A stretch of DNA of 64,000 bases from Cupriavidus basilensis. Its GTDB lineage: Bacteria; Pseudomonadota; Gammaproteobacteria; Burkholderiales; Burkholderiaceae. Position 1 is the first letter of the stretch; the number at the start of each line of letters is the position of its first letter. Shown in pieces: positions 17,446-26,347 of this stretch. The stretch covers positions 1,612,001 through 1,676,000 of the forward strand of contig NZ_CP062803.1 in assembly GCF_008801925.2 (NCBI RefSeq), in the 5' to 3' direction. A program made the position numbers and the translations under genes. Below the pieces are notes generated by a model, which saw only the letters and a program-made list of their open reading frames with translations, was not told the DNA's origin and did not search any database.

Positions 17446-18282
17446 TCAGGCGTCGAGGAAGGTCGTCGCATGGGCGACGAACGTCTCCGGATACTGATAA
17501 ATCGACCCGTGATTGGAGTCCGGATAGACGATCAGTTGCGCGTTCGGCAGATGCTGCTGGAGCGTGAACGAATGCCTCGTCGGAATGATGACGTCGTTGC
17601 TGCCCTGGACGATCAGCACGGGCTGCCGGATCTCTTTCAGATACGCCAACGCGCTATCGTTCGGCACGTGCCATTTGCCGATCGCCTCGCCCTGAGCGGC
17701 AATGGTTTGCTCGCTCACTTGCGGATCGCGATCCTGACGACGCAGCTTGCGCTCGAGAAAGGCGAGGCCGGCCTTCTGGCTGGCTTCGGAAGGTCCGAAA
17801 TGGACAGCAAGCCACAGATGTTCGGGCGGGTCGTAGCTGCCGGCGAAGATTTCCGCGGAGCGGCTTTCCGACATGTCCTGTGAACGATGCCCGGTGCCGA
17901 CGAGGATGATCTTGCGGACCAGGTCGCCGCCCTGCAGCGCGATCTCCTGGGCCACGAAGCCCCCGATCGAAATGCCGAGCACGTCGACCTGGGTCAGGCC
18001 CAGCGCGCGAATGAAGGCGATCGCATTGGCCCCCATCTCCTGGAAACTCGTCGGGGTCTCGCCCGAGGAGCTGGCGACGCCGGCATTGTTGAACAGGATC
18101 ACCTCGCGATCCTTTGCAAAACCATCGGTTACCGCCGGATCCCAGTGGTCGAGGGTGCCGGTGTAGTGCTGATTGAAGACAAGCGGCACGCCGCCCTGCT
18201 TGCCGAACCGGCGGTAGGCGAAACGGATGCCGTTGGCCTCGACGAATTGGGTCGGTGCCGTATCGTGATTGATGCTGTTCAT
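17446..18282 (-). CDS. Alpha/beta hydrolase
   Basis: A 278-residue alpha/beta-fold hydrolase with nucleophile elbow GISIGG (about residue 105), an acid in the VQGSNDVIIP loop and the catalytic His in DSNHGSIYQYP near the C-terminus. FNQHYTGTLDHWDP supplies the oxyanion region, with Gln-His in place of the usual His-Gly. AGGA precedes the ATG at 18282. It is the first gene of the minus-strand operon 18282-13317 and diverges from the LysR gene at 18463, which probably controls it. Substrate unknown; an ester, lactone or epoxide is possible. Confidence 0.88.
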   Translation of the reverse strand: MNSINHDTAPTQFVEANGIRFAYRRFGKQGGVPLVFNQHYTGTLDHWDPAVTDGFAKDREVILFNNAGVASSSGETPTSFQEMGANAIAFIRALGLTQVDVLGISIGGFVAQEIALQGGDLVRKIILVGTGHRSQDMSESRSAEIFAGSYDPPEHLWLAVHFGPSEASQKAGLAFLERKLRRQDRDPQVSEQTIAAQGEAIGKWHVPNDSALAYLKEIRQPVLIVQGSNDVIIPTRHSFTLQQHLPNAQLIVYPDSNHGSIYQYPETFVAHATTFLDA

Positions 18283-18462
18283 GGTTTAATCCTCTATGCT
18301 CCAACACGCTAACCAGGAAGGTGGCGGCCTGTCGGAATTGACGGTTTCGTGCTGCTATGGTGTCAATATAGAAGGCGGACTCGCCATGCACTAGCCATGA
18401 AACGCGGTTATGACCTATCCTGAATGTGCATAGATCGAACGTAGGACGCATGGAGGAAAACG

Positions 18463-19362
18463 ATGGACATCAACGCGTTGCGGATTTTCTGCCGGGTCGC
18501 CCGACTGCAAAGTTTTTCGGCCGCTGCGCGGGAGCTGTCCATCTCGCAATCGCAGGCATCGCGCGCCGTGTCGGACATCGAGGCCGAGTTGGGCACGCTT
18601 CTATTGGCGCGGACGACGCGCGCCGTGATTCCGACGGAGGCAGGCGCCGACTACCTCATCCGCGTCGAAGCCGTGCTCGACCAGCTTGACGATGCCGGAC
18701 AGAGCGTCCGGCAGGACGAACTTCGCGGAACGCTGCGCGTCGGGATGCCGACGAGTGCCGGGGTGCGGGAGATCATCCCCCGACTTCCCCGTTTTGCTGA
18801 ACGTCATCCGCGGCTGCGGATCGACGTGGTGCTCGACGACCGTCGCCAGGACCTTGTCCGGGACGCGGTCGATGTCGCCATCCGGATAGGCACCCTGCCA
18901 GACTCCAATGCGACGGCGCGTCTGCTCACCAGCTACGCACGACTGATCGTCGCCTCCCCGGCATATCTCGCCCGATGCGGCACGCCCCTGTCACCGGACG
19001 CGCTCGTCGGTCACCGGATCGTCTATGGACCCGCGGCCACTGTCAGCACCGCCTGGACGTTCACGCACAACGGAATAACCAGCGATGTGCCGATAGAGCC
19101 CAATATATCGTTCAGCGACAACGAAGGCGCGGTTGCGGCCGCGAAGGCCGGCTTGGGTATCACCTCGATAGGATACTGGGCGTGCCGCAGGGAGCTTGAG
19201 GAAGGATCGCTCGTGCCGATCCTCTCCGACTGGTCGATGGTCGGCACCAAGGTACATGCGTATTTCCCCCTCGGTCGCGCGACCCGGACGGCGGCCCGCG
19301 CCTTCATCAATTTCCTGCTGGACGAGTTTAGCGAAAGCGTCGACGTAACACGCGCTGGATGA
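18463..19362 (+). CDS. LysR-family transcriptional regulator
   Basis: 299 residues from the ATG at 18463, preceded by GGAGGAAA. The N-terminal helix-turn-helix (LQSFSAAARELSISQSQASRAVSDIE) is followed by a substrate-binding domain of the DsdC/AaeR-type subgroup (DVAIRIGTLPDSNATARLL, GLGITSIGYWACRRELEEG). It diverges across a 180-base gap from the hydrolase/LLM monooxygenase/SDR operon, its likely target. Confidence 0.92.
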   Translation: MDINALRIFCRVARLQSFSAAARELSISQSQASRAVSDIEAELGTLLLARTTRAVIPTEAGADYLIRVEAVLDQLDDAGQSVRQDELRGTLRVGMPTSAGVREIIPRLPRFAERHPRLRIDVVLDDRRQDLVRDAVDVAIRIGTLPDSNATARLLTSYARLIVASPAYLARCGTPLSPDALVGHRIVYGPAATVSTAWTFTHNGITSDVPIEPNISFSDNEGAVAAAKAGLGITSIGYWACRRELEEGSLVPILSDWSMVGTKVHAYFPLGRATRTAARAFINFLLDEFSESVDVTRAG

Positions 19363-19465
19363 TGTCGCAGCATTTCAACCATGCGTTTGCCGTGTGTCGA
19401 TGGGTGACGGTTCGTTTCTCGCTAACAGCCATTCGCGGGAGGCTTCCGGGTGTCTCCTTACGGCC

Positions 19466-21073
19466 GATTCTGTTGAAAAACTCGGTTTGGATATCGATCG
19501 GGATAGGCGTTCGCTCCCGGTGGGGCTCGCGTTGATCTGCGGCGCCCGAGCTTCGAGGGTCTTCCGACCTAGTGCATCGCGGCTAAGCCGCTATCGCATT
19601 CATATCTTCACCGAACGGCATCAACCGCTTTGCCATTCGTCGCAGATTTTGCGCTGTTGCTGCTAGTAGGAACTCGTCCTGCGCCCCAGTTAGCCCTCGT
19701 AGCCGCAAGCGATCCAGTTTCAGGATTCGTTTTAGATGAGCAAATAGCATTTCGACCTTCTTTCGCTCCCTGCGCGACCGCTTGAACTCCGGTGTTGCCG
19801 AGAGCTTCCGTGCCACGTCACGCGCGTTCTCGTGGACGCTGCGTGCGATCTTGCGGAATGGCATGTTTGGGCAGCATTGTTTCTTCATCGCGCACCCACC
19901 ACAGTCATGCTGGCTGGATCGATAGATGACGGTGTCGGCCTTCGTGATGTGAGTGCGTTAGTTCGTATATGCACGCCAATCGCTGCGCAGAGCCTTGTCA
20001 CCAGGGCAGCGGTACTCATTGGCTTGCTCGTCCCAACGGAAGTCCTCTCTCGGAAACGTGCCATCGTCGCGACGGGTCTTGTCCCAGACTGGAACATGAG
20101 GCGCGATCGCTTTCTCTTCGACCATCCACCCGAGCATTGGCGTGGTCCCATAGGCGGTATCGCCGGCAAGACGCTGAGGTTTAAGAGCAAAGCGTTCTTC
20201 GACTCTGTTGATCATCGTCTTCGTTGACTCCTCCTCCGCGGTTCGATGCGCGGGGGTGGCCTCGACGTCCAGGATGATTCCCGCGTGCAGGTCGATCAGG
20301 TAGTTGGTCGAGTAAGCAAAGAAGGCAGGGCCACCGGGTGCCACGGTCCGGCGCGATGCCGGATCAGTCAACGAGATGCTCTTCGGCGGGATCGTAGGCT
20401 CTGCCTCGGACGCTGCGTCGTCCTTGATTTTATTGACCTCATCCAGCGCAGCAAGGTATTCGCGAACGGCGCGGCTAGGGCCTTCGCCTTGATTCCAATC
20501 GATGACCTCCGTTCCCGCCACGCCTCGGGAGCGATTTGCGTCTGCCTTGATGATGCTCGCGTCGACAGCAAAGCCTTCGCCTTGAACCAGCCCTTCCGCC
20601 ATACAACGGCGAAGGACCATCTCGAACACGTGACGCAGCGCGCCGCTTTCGCGGAAGCGGCCATGGCGATTCTTGGAGAACGTTGAGTGATCGGGAATTG
20701 GATCTTCGAGACTAAGCCGACAGAACCAGCGATAAGCCAGGTTCAGATGAATCTATTCGCAGAGGCGGCGCTCTGACCGAATGCCAAAACAGTAGCCCAC
20801 GATGAGCATGCGAACCATCAGCTCGGGATCAATCGAGGGGCGCCCGGTGTGGCTGTAGTAAGGCGCGAGGTGTTGGCGAAGATCGCCAAGATCGAAGAAC
20901 CGATCAATGCCACGCAAGAGGTGGCTACGGGGCACATGGTCATCAAGGTTGAACGAGTAGAAGAGCATATCCTGCGATCCAACTTGTTGACCCATCATGG
21001 CGAAACCCTCGTCGAACGATGATCTCAAGGGTAGGTGCCGACGTTCCGTGATGCCGAGTTTTTCAACAGAATC
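19466..21073 (-). mobile_element. IS1182-family insertion sequence (decayed)
   Basis: Perfect 20-base terminal inverted repeats (GATTCTGTTGAA...CTCGG at 19466-19485 and its complement at 21054-21073) enclose 1,608 bases with one minus-strand transposase. GGCC stands on both outer sides (19462-19465 and 21074-21077), matching a 4-base palindromic target duplication as expected for the family. The matching bases extend to 25 if the duplication is counted. The transposase has two in-frame stop codons, so the copy should be immobile by itself. Confidence 0.88.
19583..21028 (-). pseudogene. IS1182-family transposase broken by two nonsense codons
   Basis: One frame runs the whole way from 21028 to 19583 (482 codons) with family-typical sequence: FYSFNLDDHVPRSHLLRGID, GRPSIDPELMVRMLIVGYCF, RWFCRLSLEDPIPDHSTFSK, VDASIIKADAN, and a C-terminal KVEMLFAHLKRILKLDRLRLRG. 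It is cut by TAG at 20753-20755, where relatives have a Glu codon after RRLCE, and by TAA at 19958-19960 after RAYTN. There are no frameshifts. Two point changes thus inactivated an otherwise full-length gene, suggesting fairly recent decay. Confidence 0.88.
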
Positions 21074-21078
21074 GGCCG

Positions 21079-21351
21079 GGCTCGGTCCTTAGCAATCTAG
21101 GCGGAGCCTTGCCGACGCCAGAGGCGACTTGCGATCCTTCCGAGTCAGTCGGCGGCCTCACTGCGAATGGCCGGTCTTGCCCGCTACGGTTATTAAGTCA
21201 GCCCGTGCGGCCAGGCCGCATGCGAGAAAATATTCTACATAGCGCTCATTCAGTAGCATTGAATGCTACACATTCCCCTCTCGGTTATGGATTTTGGAAG
21301 CAACTTTCAGTGCGTTCGTCGTAGCATTTCTACCCTTCTGAAGGATGAATG
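21079..21351. promoter_or_regulatory. Upstream region of the cysteine desulfurase fusion with a strong dyad
   Basis: No gene is seen between the IS and 21352. GTAGCATT-G-AATGCTAC (21253-21269) is a perfect 17-base palindrome. A second, overlapping dyad, ATTCA-N7-TGAAT, occupies 21248-21264. Another GTAGCATT half-site is at 21321-21328, close to the start codon. This looks like an operator region for an unlinked regulator. The dyads are seen; the role is inferred. Confidence 0.5.
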
Positions 21352-22857
21352 ATGAGCACGGACACTCTGCGGTACTTCGATTACGCGGCAACCACACCGG
21401 CGGACCCTCGTGTCATGGAGGCGATGTTCGGCTGCTTGGGGGCTGCCGGCGTCTTCGGAAACCCTGCGTCGAACTCCCACGCTGCAGGGCTGAAGGCAAG
21501 GGATGTGGTCGAGGAGGCTCGCGCCCAGGTAGCCGCTCTCATTGGTGCAGAGCCATCCGAGATTGTCTGGACGTCCGGTGCGACAGAGTCGAACAACCTA
21601 GCGCTCAAGGGTTTTTTCGACCACGAGCCGACGCGCCGCCATTTGGTTACCAGCAAGCTTGAGCACAAGGCAATTCTGGACACCGCGTCGCACCTTGAGC
21701 GACTTGACGTTTCCGTTTCCTACCTCTTGCCGAATCCGGCTGGCGAGATTTCGCCGGCCGCTGTTAAAGCGGCCTGCAGCAATCAGACGGGCCTCGTTTC
21801 GTTGATGATGGTGAACAACGAGATCGGCACCCTCACCAATATTGCTGAGATCTCGCAGATTGTTCACGCCGCTGGCGCTCTGCTTCACGTGGACGCGGCG
21901 CAGGCTGCTGGCAAGGCCGCGATTGACGTAAAGGCGATGGGTATAGACCTGCTGTCGATGTCGGCACACAAGTTCTATGGCCCGAAAGGCATCGGCGCGC
22001 TCTATGTGAGTCGCGAAGTGGCGCCGCGTATTGCCTGCCAGATGCACGGCGGCGGACATGAGCAGGGGCTGCGATCTGGCACCCTTGCCACGCACCAGAT
22101 TGTCGGCATGGGAACGGCTTGCGAACTGGCGCGTACTGAAATGGCGTCGGACAACGAGCGTATCGCGCAACTGAGCGAGCGCTTGCTGAGTGGTGTGCGC
22201 GCGTCAGGCACCGTCACGCAGAACGCCAGTTCCGCGGCCCGCATTCCGCACACACTTAGTCTGACCGTGGAACTGCCCAATTTCCTCCCGTCCATGTTGA
22301 CCGACGATCTGGCCATCTCCTCAACGTCTGCCTGCAATTCGGCGGCCGGCAAACCGTCTCACGTGCTGACTTGCGTCGGCCTGGATGAAGCTTCCGCCAA
22401 GCGCACAGTCCGTCTGAGCCTTGGACGCTTTACAACGTTGGCAGATGTGGATTTTGCAGTCGACTGCTTCCGCAAAGCCATAGAGCGCTGTATGGAAGTG
22501 GGCACGGGCCGACAGGACATGCTGATCAAGCAGCTCTCGAACGACTTGAGCGTGGCGCCACAGTTAAGCGGAGCCGACGTACGGGCGGCGCATGCGGCCG
22601 GGTTCCTTTCCATCGTCTGCAACCGGCACGATGGAGAGGCTGCCGGCCAGGTCCAGTTCGCGAAAATCGCGGAGGTGGCCAGTTCGCTTGGCATGGCCGC
22701 GCACTACCTTCCCGTAAAACCGGGGGGTGTCACCGTCGAAGCTGCTGCAGCCTTCGGTTTACTCATGGCGGAGCTGCCGAAGCCCATACTTGCGTACTGC
22801 CGTACGGGAACCCGTTCGGAGACGCTGTGGAATATGGCATGCACCAGGCAAGGCTGA
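21352..22857 (+). CDS. Cysteine desulfurase fused to a C-terminal DUF442 (TIGR01244-type) domain
   Basis: A 501-residue fusion. Residues 1-385 are a NifS/IscS-type PLP cysteine desulfurase: FDYAATTP start, TSGATESNN, cofactor Lys207 in SAHK, RSGT, and the mobile-loop Cys328 in SSTSACNSA that would carry the persulfide. Residues 390-497 match the DUF442 sulfurtransferase/phosphatase-like domain, with NDLSVAPQLSGADV, the NRHDGEA motif and active-site loop Cys483 in AYCRTGTRSETLW. DUF442 normally occurs alone or ahead of a metallo-beta-lactamase domain in sulfide-detoxifying proteins. The layout suggests direct sulfur relay from Cys328 to Cys483 (inferred). Start: the second ATG (21352) is 6 bases from AAGGA; the first (21349) is too close. 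No iscU or cofactor genes adjoin. Confidence 0.85.
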   Translation: MSTDTLRYFDYAATTPADPRVMEAMFGCLGAAGVFGNPASNSHAAGLKARDVVEEARAQVAALIGAEPSEIVWTSGATESNNLALKGFFDHEPTRRHLVTSKLEHKAILDTASHLERLDVSVSYLLPNPAGEISPAAVKAACSNQTGLVSLMMVNNEIGTLTNIAEISQIVHAAGALLHVDAAQAAGKAAIDVKAMGIDLLSMSAHKFYGPKGIGALYVSREVAPRIACQMHGGGHEQGLRSGTLATHQIVGMGTACELARTEMASDNERIAQLSERLLSGVRASGTVTQNASSAARIPHTLSLTVELPNFLPSMLTDDLAISSTSACNSAAGKPSHVLTCVGLDEASAKRTVRLSLGRFTTLADVDFAVDCFRKAIERCMEVGTGRQDMLIKQLSNDLSVAPQLSGADVRAAHAAGFLSIVCNRHDGEAAGQVQFAKIAEVASSLGMAAHYLPVKPGGVTVEAAAAFGLLMAELPKPILAYCRTGTRSETLWNMACTRQG

Positions 22858-23161
22858 CGGGGCGGTCGGCACTGAAGAACTACGCGACGGGGCGTGCGCG
22901 GGCTGACGTTCAATCCTCGGCGTTGGGCCTACGATCCTGCGGAGGGTAAGCAAAACCCATAGGCCTTCTCGCCCGCCGAATCTGGATAGGACATCAACCC
23001 GGCGCTGGCGCGACACAAGCGCCCGCAGCATGTTGGTATTCAGTCGGTGACGAAGTACCGCCTGGACCGCAAGTCGTCGGTGGCTGTCCGGAGGGCATTC
23101 GAGGGTCTCCGCTCGACCCTTCCCGGGCATTGGCCGTTGCGGCACGACCGTCCGCTTTTGG
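22858..23161. other. Gene-free stretch
   Basis: This stretch separates the desulfurase fusion from the convergent DMT permease gene. I see no supported coding region, hairpin terminator or repeat in it; the short open frames are continuations from neighbouring genes in other frames. Confidence 0.4.
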
Positions 23162-24178
23162 TCAATCTTCGAGCATTCGCTTTGCCTTCGAGTGCGCTGT
23201 GAGTAGCCGCCGCTCACGGCGCGTATGTGAGCGCAGGTAAAGATTGTTTAGCACAATGGCCGACGCCGTACAAGCGACGCCAACGATTTGTGCTTGCACG
23301 GGCACGACGCCCTGACACGCGGAAATGGCGAAGGCCGTTACCGGTATGACGTCCATAAACAGAACGCCATGGACGGGCGTCACGATTCTCACACCCAGAT
23401 TCCAGCACAAGACGCCGATAAACCCCGGAATACACGCGGTGTACAGAAGATACGGCAACACCCGTTCTAGCTGTGACACATCGGGTGGCGCAACGCTCCG
23501 GGTGGCGAAGAGGATTCCGTTAATGGCTAGCAGGCTGATCATGCCAAAAAGCGTCGTGAGCGCCGTATAGCGATAGGGGGACCAGCCGTTGAAGAACGTG
23601 CTGCCAATCGTGTATATCACCCAGCACAACGCGCCTCCAACGATAATCAACGCTGCTGCAAGGTGCTCCGCAGACTTTGCCGCGTCGCTGATGGCTCCCT
23701 TTGTCACGACCAGCGAAACGCCCGTAAACGACAGGAGAATGAAACAAAACGAGAGTGGACGGGGTGGAATGCGTCTGATTGCCCAGTTCGCGAGCAAGCT
23801 CAGCATCGGCTGAGTCGCCATCATCACGGAGGCAATCAGCGCTCCTTCAACGCCAGCCATTTGTTGGCCGATGAACACCAGCAAACCGAATCCGGCGAAT
23901 CCGAGCGTTCCCATGAGCCACGTGAGCAGGCCGCGCCCTTCCACCGAAAAGACTTGCCTACCCTCGCGTCGCCAGAGAAGGGCGGCAAAAAACACAGCTG
24001 CAATGCCGAATCGCAGGGTCGTGAAGGTGAAAGGGTCGAGAATGTGTAGGGCTTCTGTCATGACGGGGAAGAGGCTACCCCATGACACCGTGGCGAGAAG
24101 GCACAAGATCACCCCTTTCCCGAAACCAGCTTCCGCCGTCGCCTGTACCGTGGTCTCTGCGCTCATCTTCAAATCCAT
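23162..24178 (-). CDS. DMT-superfamily (EamA) transporter
   Basis: Inner-membrane permease of 338 residues with about ten hydrophobic helices in two homologous EamA halves (ILCLLATVSWGSLFPVMTEAL near the N-terminus; the second half begins near ALIIVGGALCWVIYTIG). Relatives export amino acids or other metabolites; the substrate here is unknown. The C-terminus is basic and cytosolic (RSHTRRERRLLTAHSKAKR). Start is either the ATG at 24178 or that at 24166. It diverges from a LysR gene 125 bases away, which probably regulates it. Confidence 0.9.
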   Translation of the reverse strand: MDLKMSAETTVQATAEAGFGKGVILCLLATVSWGSLFPVMTEALHILDPFTFTTLRFGIAAVFFAALLWRREGRQVFSVEGRGLLTWLMGTLGFAGFGLLVFIGQQMAGVEGALIASVMMATQPMLSLLANWAIRRIPPRPLSFCFILLSFTGVSLVVTKGAISDAAKSAEHLAAALIIVGGALCWVIYTIGSTFFNGWSPYRYTALTTLFGMISLLAINGILFATRSVAPPDVSQLERVLPYLLYTACIPGFIGVLCWNLGVRIVTPVHGVLFMDVIPVTAFAISACQGVVPVQAQIVGVACTASAIVLNNLYLRSHTRRERRLLTAHSKAKRMLED

Positions 24179-24303
24179 TTATCTCGTAGTTGATTAAGAC
24201 GGATTCTGATGGCAGCGCTTATTCACCGTCCATTCACTTGTTCGGAGGCCCGTTTTCGGATTTTCAGTAACGCAACTGCAACCGCTTGATGCAGAATCAC
24301 GTC

Positions 24304-25209
24304 ATGGAGCTATATCAACTCAAGGCGTTTGTCGCCGTCTCGCAAGAAGGTAGCCTGACTAGGGCGGCCGAGCGACTCTATCTCAGCATTCCCGCCGCGA
24401 GCGCGCAGATCAAAGCCCTTGAGGAGGAGCTTGGAATCCAATTGTTCGAGCGAACAACCAAGGGGATGTTCGTCACCGCAGCCGGCCGCAAGCTGCTGGC
24501 CGAAGCCGAGCAAACTCTCCAAGCGGCCAGCCGGGTGAAACGCGTCGCTGCTGAAGAGCGAGGGCAATTGTCGGCCGAACTCAAGGTCGGGACTTTGAGC
24601 GACTCGGTACCGTTGCGAGTCGGTGATGCACTACTCGCGCTCGGATTGCGTCATCCGAACATCCGGGTGACGCTTCACCAGGCGGTGTCGGGCGACGTGG
24701 TGGAACGCGTCCGTAGCGGGAAGCTGGACGGCGGTTTCACGCTGGCCGACGTTTCCGCTACCGCTCTGTCGGTTGACCGATTGAGCGAAATCGATCTGGT
24801 CGTCGCGCTGCCACCAAGGTTCACATCGCAAGCCTATGACTTGGGCTTGGCGGATATTGCGCGCCTGCCATGGATCGTGAGCGTCCCCGAGTGCGCGCTC
24901 CACTCCGCCGCACTCGATCTGTTTCGGGATGCGGGGCACGTGCCCGACGCGCGATACGTGGCTGACAGCGACGGCGTTTTGCGCAGCATGATCAGCAGCG
25001 GGGTTGGTGCTGGCATTCTTCGTCGCACCGAGGCGACGGCCGGCACTCTAGCTGGAGAATTGGCAATCTGGCCACATTGGATCGGAAAGAGCTGGCTGTC
25101 CTGGATACAGGGCGCGACCAACGCCAGCCCGGCCGCTGCGGCACTGCGAGAGACTATTCGAGAAAGCTGGCGAGCTTCTTCCAGCGATCAGTCAGGTACC
25201 GTGCGTTAA
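24304..25209 (+). CDS. LysR-family transcriptional regulator
   Basis: 301 residues starting MELYQLKAFVAVSQEGSLTRAAERLYLS, the normal CysB/LysR-type N-terminus; an ATG at 24286 would add six unconvincing residues. The helix-turn-helix spans about residues 18-38 and the effector-binding domain follows (LKVGTLSDSVPLRVGDALLAL). It diverges from the DMT permease gene and likely controls its expression. Confidence 0.9.
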   Translation: MELYQLKAFVAVSQEGSLTRAAERLYLSIPAASAQIKALEEELGIQLFERTTKGMFVTAAGRKLLAEAEQTLQAASRVKRVAAEERGQLSAELKVGTLSDSVPLRVGDALLALGLRHPNIRVTLHQAVSGDVVERVRSGKLDGGFTLADVSATALSVDRLSEIDLVVALPPRFTSQAYDLGLADIARLPWIVSVPECALHSAALDLFRDAGHVPDARYVADSDGVLRSMISSGVGAGILRRTEATAGTLAGELAIWPHWIGKSWLSWIQGATNASPAAAALRETIRESWRASSSDQSGTVR

Positions 25210-25729
25210 GCAGCCATTCACGGAAGTGCGGCAAGGGGCCGCTTGTGGCCGGGAAGCGACAACCGGGCAACCAAGAACCAAGGTCCCTTCAGCCCCTACT
25301 CGGCCGTCCGACTCGGCGGTGCCGGACGCCGGCCAAGGTCGAAAACCGGCCGTTTGCTCTGTACGAGAAAAACCTGCCGTCTATCGGCTCCCGCACAATG
25401 GGCCGGCACATAAGCCATCAGGACGGAATTGCCATCCGGCCCACTTTGGCCATGCCAACGCCCCCGCCAATCCACGCCGCGTTCGATCCGTCACCGCAAG
25501 CCAAAGTGATTGTGGTCACGGTGCATGGCTTGCCGCGCAGGAAGGCCGCGTGTGGCGCGGACCGGGCAGCGGCATATTGCAGCCCGCAGATATCTGCCAG
25601 ATCCGAACAGGCTGATGCCGGAATCGCACACGCCATGTGGCCCGTCTCCCCTAAATTGACGACGCTGGGATCGCTTCCGTTCATGCGGTAGACCATGCAA
25701 GCGACAACCATAATCCAGAGGAGACATCG
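25210..25729. other. Gene-free stretch with one copy of a dispersed repeat
   Basis: Between the LysR gene and the truncated serine hydrolase I find no supported gene. Bases 25459-25576 form a roughly 118-base segment that recurs at 39083-39200 (see the repeat entries). The remainder looks like decayed sequence. Confidence 0.45.
25459..25576 (+). repeat. Dispersed repeat, copy A
   Basis: This segment and 39083-39200 are alike along their whole length with scattered substitutions. The core TGATTGTGGTCACGGTGCAT (25507-25526) is identical in both. In one frame both read VIVVTVHGLPR, so this may be a fragment of a former gene rather than a functional repeat. The source gene is not recognised. Confidence 0.75.
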
Positions 25730-26347
25730 ATGACCGATCCAACGCTCAAAACTGCCCTGAATGGCGTGCTTCAGCAAACGGTGAGCCGCCCTGGCGGCGT
25801 TCCCGGCGTGGTGGCCATGGCCACCGACCGCAATGCGAACTTCTACGAGGGGGGGGCTGCCGGCGTGCGCCGGCTTGGTGGTGACGACCCGATGGCCACG
25901 GACTCCGTGTTCGCCATCTTCTCCACCACGAAGGCGCTCGCTGGCACCTGCGTCATGCAGCTGGTGGAAGAAGGGAGGTTCAATCTGTCCGACAACGCGG
26001 GAATCTATATGCCCGAGCTGGATGCGCTACGGGTACTCTCGTGCTGCCGGAGCCGCCGCCGATGGGTGTGCGGCGAGGTATCGTCAGCGGTTCGGGGAGT
26101 ATCCGTCGAGAACGCTCGGTCTGGCGAGACACTAGCCCGGATATTTCACATAGCAGTGCACATGGAAGTTGGCGCCATAGGAGCCCGACGGGAACTGGCT
26201 CTTCACTTGTCAGATAAGCAATGTCGCCGTATGACGCATCACGCATTCGATGAATGCATGCACCTTGCGGGACTGCCGTCGATTGATTGCGTAGACGAAG
26301 TGAATCCCCGCGTCCTGCAGTGTGCTCATCAATGGGAAGTCCGGTAG
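25730..26347 (+). pseudogene. Serine hydrolase (class C beta-lactamase-like), N-terminal fragment
   Basis: The first 98 or so residues match the start of a serine hydrolase/esterase: GVPGVVAMATDRNANFYEGGAAGVRR, then the SxxK motif in FSTTKALAGTCVMQLVEEG and SDNAGIYMPELDA. Similarity stops at about 26025, before the YxN and later catalytic motifs. The remaining reading frame to 26347 is unrelated and overlaps the end of the LysR gene on the other strand. GAGGAG precedes the ATG. About three quarters of the gene is missing. Confidence 0.8.
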
